64,000 nt of DNA from Methylobacterium terricola (lineage in GTDB: Bacteria; Pseudomonadota; Alphaproteobacteria; Rhizobiales; Beijerinckiaceae). Shown here in pieces: positions 1 through 9,478 of the stretch (within the stretch, counting starts at the first letter, position 1; every line of letters begins with the position of its first letter). The translations under genes and the position numbers were made by a program. The notes below the pieces were generated by a model. It was given only the letters and a program-made list of their open reading frames with translations. It made no database searches and had not been told where the DNA came from. Location: contig NZ_VDDA01000002.1 of NCBI RefSeq assembly GCF_006151805.1, positions 248,001 to 312,000 of the forward strand, in the 5' to 3' direction.

Positions 1-483
1 TGCGAGCGGATCCGGGCCGAGATCGGGGCACCGGCGGTGCCCATCGGCATCATGATCGAGGTGCCGGCGGCGGCGATCCAGGCCGATGCGCTGAGCCCGC
101 ATTGCGACTTCTTCTCGATCGGCACCAACGACCTGACGCAATACGCCCTCGCCATCGACCGCCAGAACACCGACCTCGCGCCGGAGGCCGATTCGCTCCA
201 CCCGGCGGTGCTGCGGCTGGTGCGGATGACCTGCGAGGGCGCCGCCCGTCACGGGCGCTTCGTCGGGGTCTGCGGCGGCATCGCCGGCGATCCGTTCGGG
301 GCCGGTCTGCTCGCGGGCCTCGGGGTGCACGAACTCTCGATGACGCCCCGCGACCTGCCGGCGGTCAAGGCACGCCTGCGCGCCGCCTCGCTGGCCGACC
401 TCAAGGCGCTGGCCGAGGAAGCCTGCGCGCAAGCGGACGCCGCCGCGGTCCGCGCCCTCGACCGTCCGGAGGCGCGCCCGTGA
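1..483 (+). CDS. PTS phosphoenolpyruvate-protein phosphotransferase (enzyme I), C-terminal part
   Basis: The gene enters from outside the window, so only the last 160 codons are seen. They carry the PEP-binding TIM-barrel end of enzyme I: GIMIEVPAAA, the loop FFSIGTNDLTQYALAIDR and VCGGIAGDP, whose Cys lies in the family's usual place. Enzyme I takes phosphate from PEP and starts the sugar phosphorelay. Because fruK and fruA follow directly, it is probably the C-terminus of a FruB-type fusion (EIIA-HPr-EI), but the N-terminal domains cannot be checked here. Its TGA overlaps the GTG of fruK in GTGA, suggesting translational coupling. Confidence 0.93.
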   Translation, partial: CERIRAEIGAPAVPIGIMIEVPAAAIQADALSPHCDFFSIGTNDLTQYALAIDRQNTDLAPEADSLHPAVLRLVRMTCEGAARHGRFVGVCGGIAGDPFGAGLLAGLGVHELSMTPRDLPAVKARLRAASLADLKALAEEACAQADAAAVRALDRPEARP

Positions 484-1421
484 CCCGCGTCGTCACCCTC
501 ACCCTCAACCCGGCGATCGACCGCACGGTCACCCTCGACCGGCTGGCGCCGGGCGAGGTCCACCGCGCCCGTGCCTTGCGCGACGATGCCGGCGGCAAGG
601 GCATCAACGTCGCGAGCTGCCTCGCCGATTGGGGCCTGCCCGTCACCGTGACCGGCGTGCTCGGCGCCGGCAACGCCGCCGTCTTCGAGACGCTGTTCTC
701 CGCCAAGGGCATCGACGACCGGTGCGTCGGGGTGCCGGGCGAGACCCGCACCAACCTGAAGCTCGTCGATCCCGCCGGCACCACCGACGTGAACCTGCCG
801 GGCCTCACCCTCGACCCCGCGACCCTGCGGGCGGTCCGCGCGGTGCTGGCCGAGGCCGCCGGCCCCGACACCCTCGCGGTGTTGGCCGGCAGCCTGCCGG
901 CGGGCGCCGAGAGCGGACTCTACGGCGACCTCACCGCGGAGCTGAAGGCGCGGGGCACCCGGGTGCTGCTCGACGCCTCCGGTCCGCCGCTCGCCGCCGC
1001 GCTCGCGGCCGACATCCTGCCCGACGCGGTCAAGCCGAACCGGCACGAGCTGGAGGAATGGGCCGGCCGCCCCCTCCCCGCCCTCGCCGACGTGGTCGCG
1101 GCGGCGCAGGACCTGGTGCGACGGGGCATCCCGCTCGTCGTGGTCTCCCTCGGGGCGGAGGGCGCGGTGTTCGTGCAGGCCGGCGAGGCCCTGCACGCGC
1201 TGGCGCCGCCAACCGAGGTGGCGAGCACCGTCGGGGCCGGCGACGCCCTGGTGGCCGGCCTGGTGGCGGGCCTCTGCGCGGGTTCGAGCCTCGCCGACAC
1301 CGCCCGCCTGGCCCTCGCCTTCGCGGCCGGCAAGCTGGCCCGGGCGGGGGCGAACCTGCCCGAGCGGCAGGCGGTCGAGGCGATCGCGCGGGGCATCGAG
1401 GTCCGCGCCCTCCCGGCATAG
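480..1421 (+). CDS. fruK: 1-phosphofructokinase
   Basis: A 313-residue PfkB-family kinase that phosphorylates fructose 1-phosphate to fructose 1,6-bisphosphate. The N-terminus has the NPAIDRTVTLDRL start and the GGKGINVA substrate-binding segment typical of FruK. The C-terminus has the PfkB signature STVGAGDALVAGL, in which the GAGD Asp is the catalytic base. The GTG start at 480 was chosen because it gives the conserved N-terminus and overlaps the enzyme I stop by four bases. It is the middle gene of a fructose PTS operon, with fruA 165 bp downstream. Confidence 0.95.
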   Translation: MTRVVTLTLNPAIDRTVTLDRLAPGEVHRARALRDDAGGKGINVASCLADWGLPVTVTGVLGAGNAAVFETLFSAKGIDDRCVGVPGETRTNLKLVDPAGTTDVNLPGLTLDPATLRAVRAVLAEAAGPDTLAVLAGSLPAGAESGLYGDLTAELKARGTRVLLDASGPPLAAALAADILPDAVKPNRHELEEWAGRPLPALADVVAAAQDLVRRGIPLVVVSLGAEGAVFVQAGEALHALAPPTEVASTVGAGDALVAGLVAGLCAGSSLADTARLALAFAAGKLARAGANLPERQAVEAIARGIEVRALPA

Positions 1422-1448
1422 CCCAAGGCACCGTCCTCCCATCAACCG

Positions 1449-1501
1449 CCTCGTCCTGAGGTCTCAGTCGATCTCCGATCGGCCGGAGCCTCAGGACGAG
1501 G
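1449..1501. repeat. intergenic inverted repeat between fruK and fruA
   Basis: Two perfect 13-base arms, CCTCGTCCTGAGG at 1449-1461 and CCTCAGGACGAGG at 1489-1501, flank a 27-base loop. The element lies between two genes that look co-transcribed. It resembles the mobile-looking palindromes found between genes elsewhere in this window. It could be a REP-type element or an mRNA stem that sets differential expression within the operon; the sequence alone does not decide. Confidence 0.7.
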
Positions 1502-1586
1502 TCGCGGGTGGGAAGACCCGAGCCGCGTTCGACCCTTCAACGACGATGAAGCCCGCCACCACAACACACCCGAGGAGGAGCACCCC

Positions 1587-3296
<1,710 letters not shown>

Positions 3297-3311
3297 CCTG
3301 CCGCGTCCGCC

Positions 3312-3356
3312 GCCGGCGATCCGGGGCGCGTCTCACCCCTGGATCGTCGCCGGCGC
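3312..3356 (+). terminator. imperfect hairpin after fruA
   Basis: GCCGGCGATCC at 3312-3322 pairs with GGATCG-TCG-CCGGC at 3341-3354, with a short GGGG/CCCC helix inside. There is no clear T run after it, so it is only terminator-like. It lies 15 bases after the fruA stop and probably ends the fructose operon. Confidence 0.4.
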
Positions 3357-3440
3357 CCCTCTTTCCTGATAGACGTTGGCCGCGAGCCGCGATCGTGCGG
3401 GTCGTTGCTTGACTTCCTGAAGGACGGGCGACGCTGCATC

Positions 3441-4178
3441 ATGGCGGTGATCGGGCAGGTCACGCTGGATCTGGTTCAGGCGGTGAAGGCCGCTCGGAGC
3501 ATCGCCGAGATCACGGCCCTCCTCACCCGCGCCGGCGGCATCTTCGGCTACGAGCGCTTCGCCATCGCCGGCGTGCCCCAGAGCGCCGCCGAGAACCTGC
3601 CCGACCGGCTGCTGCTGATGCACTGGCCGGAGGACTGGGCCGCCCGCTACGTCGAGCGTGGCTACGTCCAGCACGATCCGGTGATGGCGCATGTCCGGCG
3701 CACCACCACGCCGTTCCTGTGGTCGGAGGTCCGTGTCGACCGCGACGCGGCTTTGGCCCGGCGGATCATGGGCGAGGCCCCGGCCTTCGGCCTCGGCGAC
3801 GGCTTCTGCGTCCCGATCCACGACATCGACGGCACCGAGAGCGCCGCCTCGTTCGGCGCCCCGCGGATCGACCTGTCGGACGAGGCCCGGGCCGGGCTCC
3901 ATCTGCTGGCGATCTACGCCCACCTCGCCTCGCGTAGCCTCGGCCCCGCCGTGCCGACCCGGCCCACCCGCCAGGGCGGGCCTGCGCGCTGCACCCGGCG
4001 CGAGATCGAGTGCATCAAGTGGGCCGCCGCCGGCAAGACCGGCTGGGAGACCTCCGAGATCCTGTCCCTGTCGCAGCGCACGGTCGAGGATTACCTGCGC
4101 AACGCCGCCCGCAAGCTCGGCGCGGTCAACCGGGTCCAGCTCGTCGCCCAGGCGATGCGCGAGGGGCTGATCGATTAG
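3441..4178 (+). CDS. LuxR-family quorum-sensing transcription factor (acyl-homoserine-lactone receptor)
   Basis: A 245-residue regulator with an N-terminal autoinducer-binding domain and a C-terminal LuxR HTH (about 183-245). Family-typical ligand-pocket residues are in place: Trp62, Trp66, Tyr70, Asp79-Pro80 and Trp94, within the pattern W..Y...GY...DPV and PFLW. The HTH reads TRREIECIKWAAAGKT through QRTVEDYLRNAARKLG. ATG 3441 gives the usual family length; an upstream in-frame TTG at 3405 is less likely. It lies upstream of luxI on the same strand, with one unknown gene between, and is the obvious receptor for that synthase's product. Confidence 0.9.
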   Translation: MAVIGQVTLDLVQAVKAARSIAEITALLTRAGGIFGYERFAIAGVPQSAAENLPDRLLLMHWPEDWAARYVERGYVQHDPVMAHVRRTTTPFLWSEVRVDRDAALARRIMGEAPAFGLGDGFCVPIHDIDGTESAASFGAPRIDLSDEARAGLHLLAIYAHLASRSLGPAVPTRPTRQGGPARCTRREIECIKWAAAGKTGWETSEILSLSQRTVEDYLRNAARKLGAVNRVQLVAQAMREGLID

Positions 4179-4257
4179 ACCGGCGCCTCCTCCTTTCGCG
4201 GCGACCCAGGATCGGACATGGTCAGGGCGGCGAGGACGCGCCCGGGTTCGACGAACG

Positions 4258-4755
4258 ATGGAAGATGCCGGCCCCCCGAGAGACCTGATCGCGCTCATGT
4301 GCGAACACGCGATCCTCGAGGCGATGCTCCACCTTCGCGCCGTCAAGGTCGAACCCCGCACGGACGTGCCGAGCGGCTATCTCATCGACGGCGGCGCGAT
4401 CCGGATCGAGACGCGGCGGGAGATCGACCCGTCCCGGAGCCTCTGCCGGATCGATGCGGCAGGACGGTGCTATCGCGTGCCCTATCGAACGCGGTTCGTC
4501 GAGGAGCGAGGATATACCGATATCCGGTTCACCCTCGACGATCTCGTGGCGGCCTATGAGGCGTCGATCCCCGCTTCCGAGGCGGTGCGCGACGAGCTCG
4601 ACCGCTTCCTCGATGACGGCCTGCCCGCCATTTTCCTCGCCGCCATGGTGCAGGAGGCCCATGGGCCGCGGATGAGCGGTGGCGCGCTCGCGACGGTCGC
4701 CGTCGACGTCGATGGGGTCCGCCCGGGGACGGGCCTCTGGCTCGAGGACACGTGA
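4258..4755 (+). CDS. hypothetical protein between luxR and luxI
   Basis: A 165-residue soluble protein I do not recognise. Its codon use, strongly G/C at third positions, supports a real gene. It contains an acidic C-terminal half and no signal peptide, membrane segment or HTH that I can see. ATG 4258 has no clear ribosome site; ATG 4297 (MCEHAILEAM) is an alternative start. It lies 79 bp after the LuxR-type gene and about 295 bp before luxI. This place is often taken by quorum-sensing modulators in other bacteria, but no homology to RsaL or RsaM was recognised. Confidence 0.6.
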   Translation: MEDAGPPRDLIALMCEHAILEAMLHLRAVKVEPRTDVPSGYLIDGGAIRIETRREIDPSRSLCRIDAAGRCYRVPYRTRFVEERGYTDIRFTLDDLVAAYEASIPASEAVRDELDRFLDDGLPAIFLAAMVQEAHGPRMSGGALATVAVDVDGVRPGTGLWLEDT

Positions 4756-5049
4756 GCCCGACCCTGCGGTGGCGTGCGACGCCGCGCTTCGGCAGGGTCA
4801 CGGTGACCGCTCCCTGTCCTCCCCCCGCTCCGGGCCAGGGATGCCGGATCTCGGAAAAACACCTCAAATTACATCATCCGCGAAAATCGATCGCGGAACA
4901 GGCATGATGTGCTCCGAGAATCTCGTGGTTCCGGGCCCTCGTGAAGGGGCCGAGTGCGCGGGCAGGCCTGCTGTCGTCCCGTAAATTTACGGTCTATCTC
5001 ATTCTAGGTTCAAGGATCAAGAAGGGCGCCACAGTAAGGAGCCCTGATC
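4756..5049 (+). promoter_or_regulatory. luxI upstream region with nested inverted repeats
   Basis: This 294-base stretch has no gene. It is locally AT-richer than its surroundings. At 4871-4910 it holds a nested dyad: outer arms ACATCAT (4871-4877) and ATGATGT (4904-4910), inner arms CCGCGA (4878-4883) and TCGCGG (4891-4896). At 4979-4992 it holds a perfect palindrome, annotated separately. An AAGGAG ribosome site at 5036-5041 precedes luxI. Confidence 0.55.
4979..4992. promoter_or_regulatory. lux-box-like operator upstream of luxI
   Basis: The 14-base palindrome CCGTAAATTTACGG is perfect and centred about 64 bases before the luxI start. Its length, dyad symmetry and place fit a binding site for the LuxR-type protein encoded at 3441. 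It does not match the classical 20-base lux box sequence, so the assignment rests on position and symmetry. Confidence 0.55.
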
Positions 5050-5712
5050 TTGATCACGATCATCGATCGCAAGAACTGCCGCGAGAACGCGGAGCTTCTC
5101 GACAGGATATATTGCTTCCGCCATCGCCTGTTCGTCGAGACGATGCGGTGGGAGGCCTGCCGCAAGCCGGACGGGCGCGAGCGCGACCAGTTCGACGGGC
5201 CGGACTGCATCCATGTCGCCGGGATCGACGACGGCGAGGTGGTGTCCTACTCGCGCCTGCTGCCGACGACCCGGCCGCATCTCCAGACCCACGTCTACCC
5301 GCAGCTCATGCAAGGCGCGACGGCGCCGAGCGGCCCGCGCCTCTTCGAGTGGACCCGCTGCGGCGCCGCGCCCTGGCGGCGCGCCTCGGCCACCGCGAAG
5401 GATCCCGTCGCCGGGCGCCAGTTCGTGGCGGTGGCGGAACTGACCGGGCTGATGGGCCTCGACGGCTACCTGATCCAGGCCCACCCGATCATGATCACCC
5501 ATCTGTCGACGCTCGGCTGGGACATCGAGCCCCTGGCGCTGCCGATGATGTATGACGGCCACCCTCTGGTGCCGTTCCTCGCCCGCTGGACCCCGGCGAC
5601 CGCCGACACCACCCGGGCAGTGTTTGGGCTCGGCGGCACGCCCTACGACGTACCCCGCGGCCTCGGGTGGGGGATCGAGGACGAGCGTCGCCCTGGCCTG
5701 TCCCTGTCCTGA
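5050..5712 (+). CDS. acyl-homoserine-lactone synthase
   Basis: A 220-residue LuxI-family enzyme that makes an N-acyl-homoserine lactone from S-adenosylmethionine and an acyl-ACP or acyl-CoA. All the family's key residues are present at almost the canonical numbers: Arg24, Phe28, Trp34, Asp46, Asp49, Arg69, Glu100 and Arg103. TTG 5050 is the start: it has an AAGGAG site 8-9 bases upstream and gives the conserved N-terminus. The stop lies 9 bases from that of the convergent response regulator. The acyl chain made cannot be read from sequence. Confidence 0.93.
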   Translation: MITIIDRKNCRENAELLDRIYCFRHRLFVETMRWEACRKPDGRERDQFDGPDCIHVAGIDDGEVVSYSRLLPTTRPHLQTHVYPQLMQGATAPSGPRLFEWTRCGAAPWRRASATAKDPVAGRQFVAVAELTGLMGLDGYLIQAHPIMITHLSTLGWDIEPLALPMMYDGHPLVPFLARWTPATADTTRAVFGLGGTPYDVPRGLGWGIEDERRPGLSLS

Positions 5713-5721
5713 CGCGGGCCC

Positions 5722-6402
5722 CTACTCCACCCCGGCCGGAGGCTTCAGCGTCGCGCCGATGCGCGAGGACACGATCACGGCCTGCGTGCGGCTCTCGACG
5801 CCGAGCTTCTGGAGGATCGCCGAGACATGGGCCTTCACGGTCGCCTCCGAGACCCCGAGCTCGTAGGCGATCTGCTTGTTGAGCAGGCCTTCGGAGAGCA
5901 TCATCAGCACCCGCACCTGCTGCGGCGTCAGGGTGGCGAGGCGGCGCATCAGGTCCGCCGTCTCCTTGTCCTCGGAGGCATTGAGCTCGATGTCGGGGGG
6001 CGACCAGTTGCCGCCGGCGAGCACCTGGCCGATCGCCTCGCCGATGCGGTCGACCTCGAGGGATTTGGGGATGAAGCCGGCGGCGCCGAAATCGAGGGCA
6101 CGGCGGATCACCACCGGGTCCTCGTTGGCCGAGACGATCACCACGGGGATCGCCGGGTGCTGGGCCCGCAGGTAGATCAGCCCGGAGAAGCCCTGCACGC
6201 CCGGCATCGTCAGGTCGAGGAGCACGAGGTCGATCTCGGGCTCGGAATCGAGGATCGTGGTCAGCGGTTCGAGCCCGCTCGCCTCGATGATCCGGGCGCC
6301 GGGCATGATCGCCGTCACGGCGCCGCGCAGGGCACCGCGAAAGAGCGGGTGGTCGTCCGCGACGACGATGGTGGTCTCGGAACCCAACGCACTCCCCACC
6401 AC
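5722..6402 (-). CDS. NarL/FixJ-type response regulator
   Basis: A 226-residue two-domain regulator. The receiver domain has the acidic pair in VVADDHP, the phospho-accepting Asp63 in LVLLDLTMPG and Lys113 in GFIPKS. The C-terminal LuxR-type HTH runs from LTPQQVRVLMML to VSAILQKLGVESRTQAV. GTG 6402 was chosen because a strong GGAGGAG site lies 10 bases upstream; the open frame runs much further but without coding character. No histidine kinase gene lies beside it, so it is an orphan. It converges on luxI. Confidence 0.88.
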   Translation of the reverse strand: MVGSALGSETTIVVADDHPLFRGALRGAVTAIMPGARIIEASGLEPLTTILDSEPEIDLVLLDLTMPGVQGFSGLIYLRAQHPAIPVVIVSANEDPVVIRRALDFGAAGFIPKSLEVDRIGEAIGQVLAGGNWSPPDIELNASEDKETADLMRRLATLTPQQVRVLMMLSEGLLNKQIAYELGVSEATVKAHVSAILQKLGVESRTQAVIVSSRIGATLKPPAGVE

Positions 6403-6575
6403 GGCACCCGCGCTCCTCCGCGCTTCTCGGCCTACTTCTTTTGTCTCTATATCTTTTTTTGGCGGGGTTGAAACAGGAGCCTGTGCGTTCTCCACGCAGG
6501 CCCGGGGCCGGGCAGAATGCGGAAGGCCGGGTCGCCTCCCGATCGGGCGCCGCGCACCGGCAGTCGCGTCTATCG

Positions 6576-6845
6576 CTAGTCGAGCGCGCCGGTCACCGCA
6601 GCCGCCACGGGCTCGACGTATCCCCGCGCGACCAGTTCCGGCTGCGGAGCGGACCGCCGCGCGGCCGGGACCGGCTGCGGCGTGGTCGTCAGCTCCGCCC
6701 AGGGGCGCATGCCTCCGGTGTCGCGCGCCATCTCCCGCATGATCGGCGGGAAGACCGTGACGGCGGATGAACGATCCTGCGCATTGGCCTGCGTGACGCC
6801 GAGGGCGACCAGGGAAAGTGCAAAATATTTCACAAATACTTTCAT
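6576..6845 (-). CDS. small secreted protein of unknown function
   Basis: An 89-residue protein with a clear Sec signal peptide (MKVFVKYFALSLVALGVTQANA-QD). The mature part is Pro/Ala rich and has no motif I recognise. A GGAGG site stands 6 bases before ATG. About 50 bases upstream is the palindrome TTGCAGTGCAA (6896-6906), in the gene's likely promoter. Confidence 0.72.
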   Translation of the reverse strand: MKVFVKYFALSLVALGVTQANAQDRSSAVTVFPPIMREMARDTGGMRPWAELTTTPQPVPAARRSAPQPELVARGYVEPVAAAVTGALD

Positions 6846-7331
6846 TGCGACCTCCGTCCAATTGACGAGTTCGCATCAATCAATCATACCCTTTGTTGCA
6901 GTGCAATACATAATATTCTGTATGGTGTGGCAGCGCACAATCGGCGATCCGATGGGCGCTGCCCATTGAATTGACATGGTGCTCGGCGGCGTGATCGCCC
7001 GTTGATCCAATCTCGTATTTGAGACTGCCAATAGAACAGATGTTTTTTATTTGTGTATTGATGCGTGGATCGGGCATGCCGATCCCATGATATCGTCAGC
7101 GGTGAGGAACGATGACATGCGGCGCCACGACCGTTGCCACGCGCAACAGAGCGCAAGCGCGGCCGATACGAGATCCGACGGGCGTGTCCCGGCCGCGTAG
7201 GCCGGAGGGTCGTTCGAGGCCGAGACGCGCGCCGGACGAGGCGCAGGTCTCCCCTCCTGCGAGGGCCATCGGCCTGACGCCACGGCCAGATTGATCTCGC
7301 CCTTCCGCATCGGCGGCCCCGCGCCGCCCGC
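6846..7331. other. 486-base intergenic region
   Basis: The first 240 bases are markedly AT-richer than the rest of the window and contain the palindrome TTGCAGTGCAA (6896-6906), likely promoter DNA for the reverse-strand secreted protein. Further on are AT-rich stretches around 7000-7070 but no convincing coding frame or terminator. The AT bias could mark a decayed insertion. Confidence 0.5.
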
Positions 7332-7784
7332 TCAGGCCCCGACGAGATGCAGCACGATCTCGCGCCGGTGCGGCCGGTCGCGATGCTCGATCAGGTAGAT
7401 CCCCTGCCAGGTGCCGAGCGCCAGCCGCCCCTCGACCAGCGGGATCGTCATCGCCGCGTCGGTGAGCAGCGTGCGGATATGGGCCGGCATGTCGTCCGGT
7501 CCCTCGATGCCGTGGACGTATGGTTCGTCCCGCGGCGCCAGCCGGTCGAGGGCGGTCATCAGGTCGGTGCGCACATCCGGATCGGCATTCTCCTGGATCG
7601 TCAGCGAGGCCGAGGTGTGGCGGCAGAACAAGGTCAGCAGGCCGTGGTGCAGTCCCGCCTCGCGCACGAAGGCGGCGGCCTCACGGGTGATCTCGGTGAA
7701 GCCGGGACCCCGCGTCTCGACCACGAGGCGACCGGTCACCTGACGGGTGACGGCGCTCTCGGCGAGCCTCTCGACGCGTCTCAT
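7332..7784 (-). CDS. YjbQ-family protein (secondary thiamine-phosphate synthase enzyme)
   Basis: A 150-residue YjbQ/UPF0047 protein. Typical segments are HHGLLTLFCRHTSASLTIQENADPDV, GPDDMPAHIRT and LALGTWQGIYLIEHR. The family has a conserved His cluster and weak thiamine-phosphate synthase activity has been reported for members; the true role is unsettled. Its ATG overlaps the ligase stop in ATGA, so it is the third gene of the exonuclease-ligase operon. This is an unusual partner for that pair. Confidence 0.88.
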   Translation of the reverse strand: MRRVERLAESAVTRQVTGRLVVETRGPGFTEITREAAAFVREAGLHHGLLTLFCRHTSASLTIQENADPDVRTDLMTALDRLAPRDEPYVHGIEGPDDMPAHIRTLLTDAAMTIPLVEGRLALGTWQGIYLIEHRDRPHRREIVLHLVGA

Positions 7785-9478
7785 TCGGCGATCTCCCGTC
7801 CGGGGTGAACCTCTTTCTCGCCGCGGGCCAGGATCCGCTCCAGCACGTCGATCCGGTCGGCCTCGGCCGTCGGCTTGTCCCAGCGGATGCGGCTGACGCG
7901 GGGAAACCGCATCGCCACGCCCGATTTGTGCCGGGTCGAGCGCTGCACGCCCTCGAAGGCGATCTCCAGCACCAGCCCCTTGGCGACCCCGTACTCGACC
8001 TCCCGTACCGGGCCGAAGCGCTTGGTGGTGTGATTGCGGACGTAGCGGTCGAGCTTGCCCAGCTCCTCGTCGGTGAAGCCGTGATAGGCCTTGCCCACCG
8101 GCACCAGCTCCTCGGCGCCGTCGGGCGCCTCGCGCCAGACGCCGAACGTGTAGTCGGAATAGAACGACGAGCGCTTCCCGTGGCCGCGCTGGGCGTACAT
8201 CATCACGGCGTCGACGAGGTAGGGCTCGCGCTTCCACTTCCACCACGGGCCCTTCGGCCGGCCGGGCTGGTAGGGGCTGGTGAGCCGCTTCAGCATCACG
8301 CCCTCGATCGCGTCGGCGTCCGGCCCGGCGCCGACCGAGGCCGGATCGGCCCGGGCGGCGGCGAGGGCGTGCCAATCCGCGAACGGCACCAGCGGCGAGA
8401 GGTCGATGCGGGCGTGGTCGAGACCGGCGACGAAGGTCTCGAGCCGCGCCCGGCGCTCGCCGAACGGCAGCGGCCGCAGATCGTCGCCGCCCTCGGCCAG
8501 AAGGTCGTAGGCGCGGACATGGGCCGGGAAGTCCTGGAGCAGCTTCGGCGTCACGGCCTTCCGGTTCAGGCGCTGCTGCAGCACGTTGAAGCTCTGCACC
8601 CGCGCCTCGCGCAGGATCAGCAGCTCGCCGTCGAGGGCCCCCGCGAAGGTGATCGCCTCCGCGAGGTCCGGGAACGCGCCGGTGATATCCTCGCCGGTGC
8701 GCGAGTAGATCTTCTGCACCTGCTTGCCGTCGCGGTCGCGGCCGCCGGCGAGCTGGACCCGGATGCCGTCCCACTTCCACTCGGCCGAGAACGCGTCGGC
8801 GTCGAGCTTGTCGAGATCCGCCTCCTCCTCGATCGGGTGCGACAGCATGGGGGGCCGGAACGGCGCCGGGTTGATCGATTCCGGTGGTCCCGCCCGGCCC
8901 TCGACCCAGGCGAACAGCTCCCGGTAGGGGGCGGCAAGCCCGTGCCAGACCTCCTCGACGGCGTCGGCCTCGTGCCCGCCGAGGCTCGCCACCGCGGTCT
9001 TGGCGAGGCGCGCCGACACGCCGACCCGCAATTCCCCGGTGATCAGCTTGAGCAGCGCCCAGCGCCCGGTCTCGTCGAGGGCATCGAGCCAGGCGGCGAG
9101 CCGCGCCGGCAGCTCGCCCTTGCCGATGGTGCCCAGAGCCTCCACCACCTCCGACAGGGTCGGCACCGGCGGGTTGTTGTGGCCGGGTCCCGGCGTCGTG
9201 CCGTCGGGCTTCGGCCAGATCAGGGCGGTCGCCTCGGCGAGGTCGCCGACATAGTTGTGCGACATCCGGAACAGCACCGGATCGACCCGCTCCTCGACGA
9301 GGCCGCGGATCAGCCCGGGCTTGGCCTCGCGGAAGCTGAGCGAGCCGGTCATGGCGGCGAGCGCGTAGCCGCGGTCAGGGTCGGGGGTATGGCGGAAGAA
9401 GTCCTGGAGCAGGCGCAGCTTGGCGTTGCGGCGCGGCTCGTAGGCGAGGCGGTCGAGGAGATGGGCGAAGTCGTTCAC
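7781..9478 (-). CDS. ATP-dependent DNA ligase
   Basis: A 565-residue ligase. An N-terminal all-helical DNA-binding domain (about 1-200) is followed by the nucleotidyltransferase core with the AMP-accepting lysine in EWKWDGIRVQ (KxDG), and a C-terminal OB fold. It seals nicks in duplex DNA with ATP, beside the cell's NAD-dependent ligase. GTG 9478 is the start: it gives the conserved MNDFAHLLDRL and overlaps the exonuclease stop in GTGA. The stop in turn overlaps yjbQ. Tight coupling argues for a repair module. Confidence 0.93.
   Translation of the reverse strand: MNDFAHLLDRLAYEPRRNAKLRLLQDFFRHTPDPDRGYALAAMTGSLSFREAKPGLIRGLVEERVDPVLFRMSHNYVGDLAEATALIWPKPDGTTPGPGHNNPPVPTLSEVVEALGTIGKGELPARLAAWLDALDETGRWALLKLITGELRVGVSARLAKTAVASLGGHEADAVEEVWHGLAAPYRELFAWVEGRAGPPESINPAPFRPPMLSHPIEEEADLDKLDADAFSAEWKWDGIRVQLAGGRDRDGKQVQKIYSRTGEDITGAFPDLAEAITFAGALDGELLILREARVQSFNVLQQRLNRKAVTPKLLQDFPAHVRAYDLLAEGGDDLRPLPFGERRARLETFVAGLDHARIDLSPLVPFADWHALAAARADPASVGAGPDADAIEGVMLKRLTSPYQPGRPKGPWWKWKREPYLVDAVMMYAQRGHGKRSSFYSDYTFGVWREAPDGAEELVPVGKAYHGFTDEELGKLDRYVRNHTTKRFGPVREVEYGVAKGLVLEIAFEGVQRSTRHKSGVAMRFPRVSRIRWDKPTAEADRIDVLERILARGEKEVHPGREIAE

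Noticed and set aside
3405-3440. TTG at 3405 as start of the LuxR-type gene
   Set aside because: ATG 3441 gives the family-typical N-terminus and length, and the extra twelve residues are not conserved-looking.
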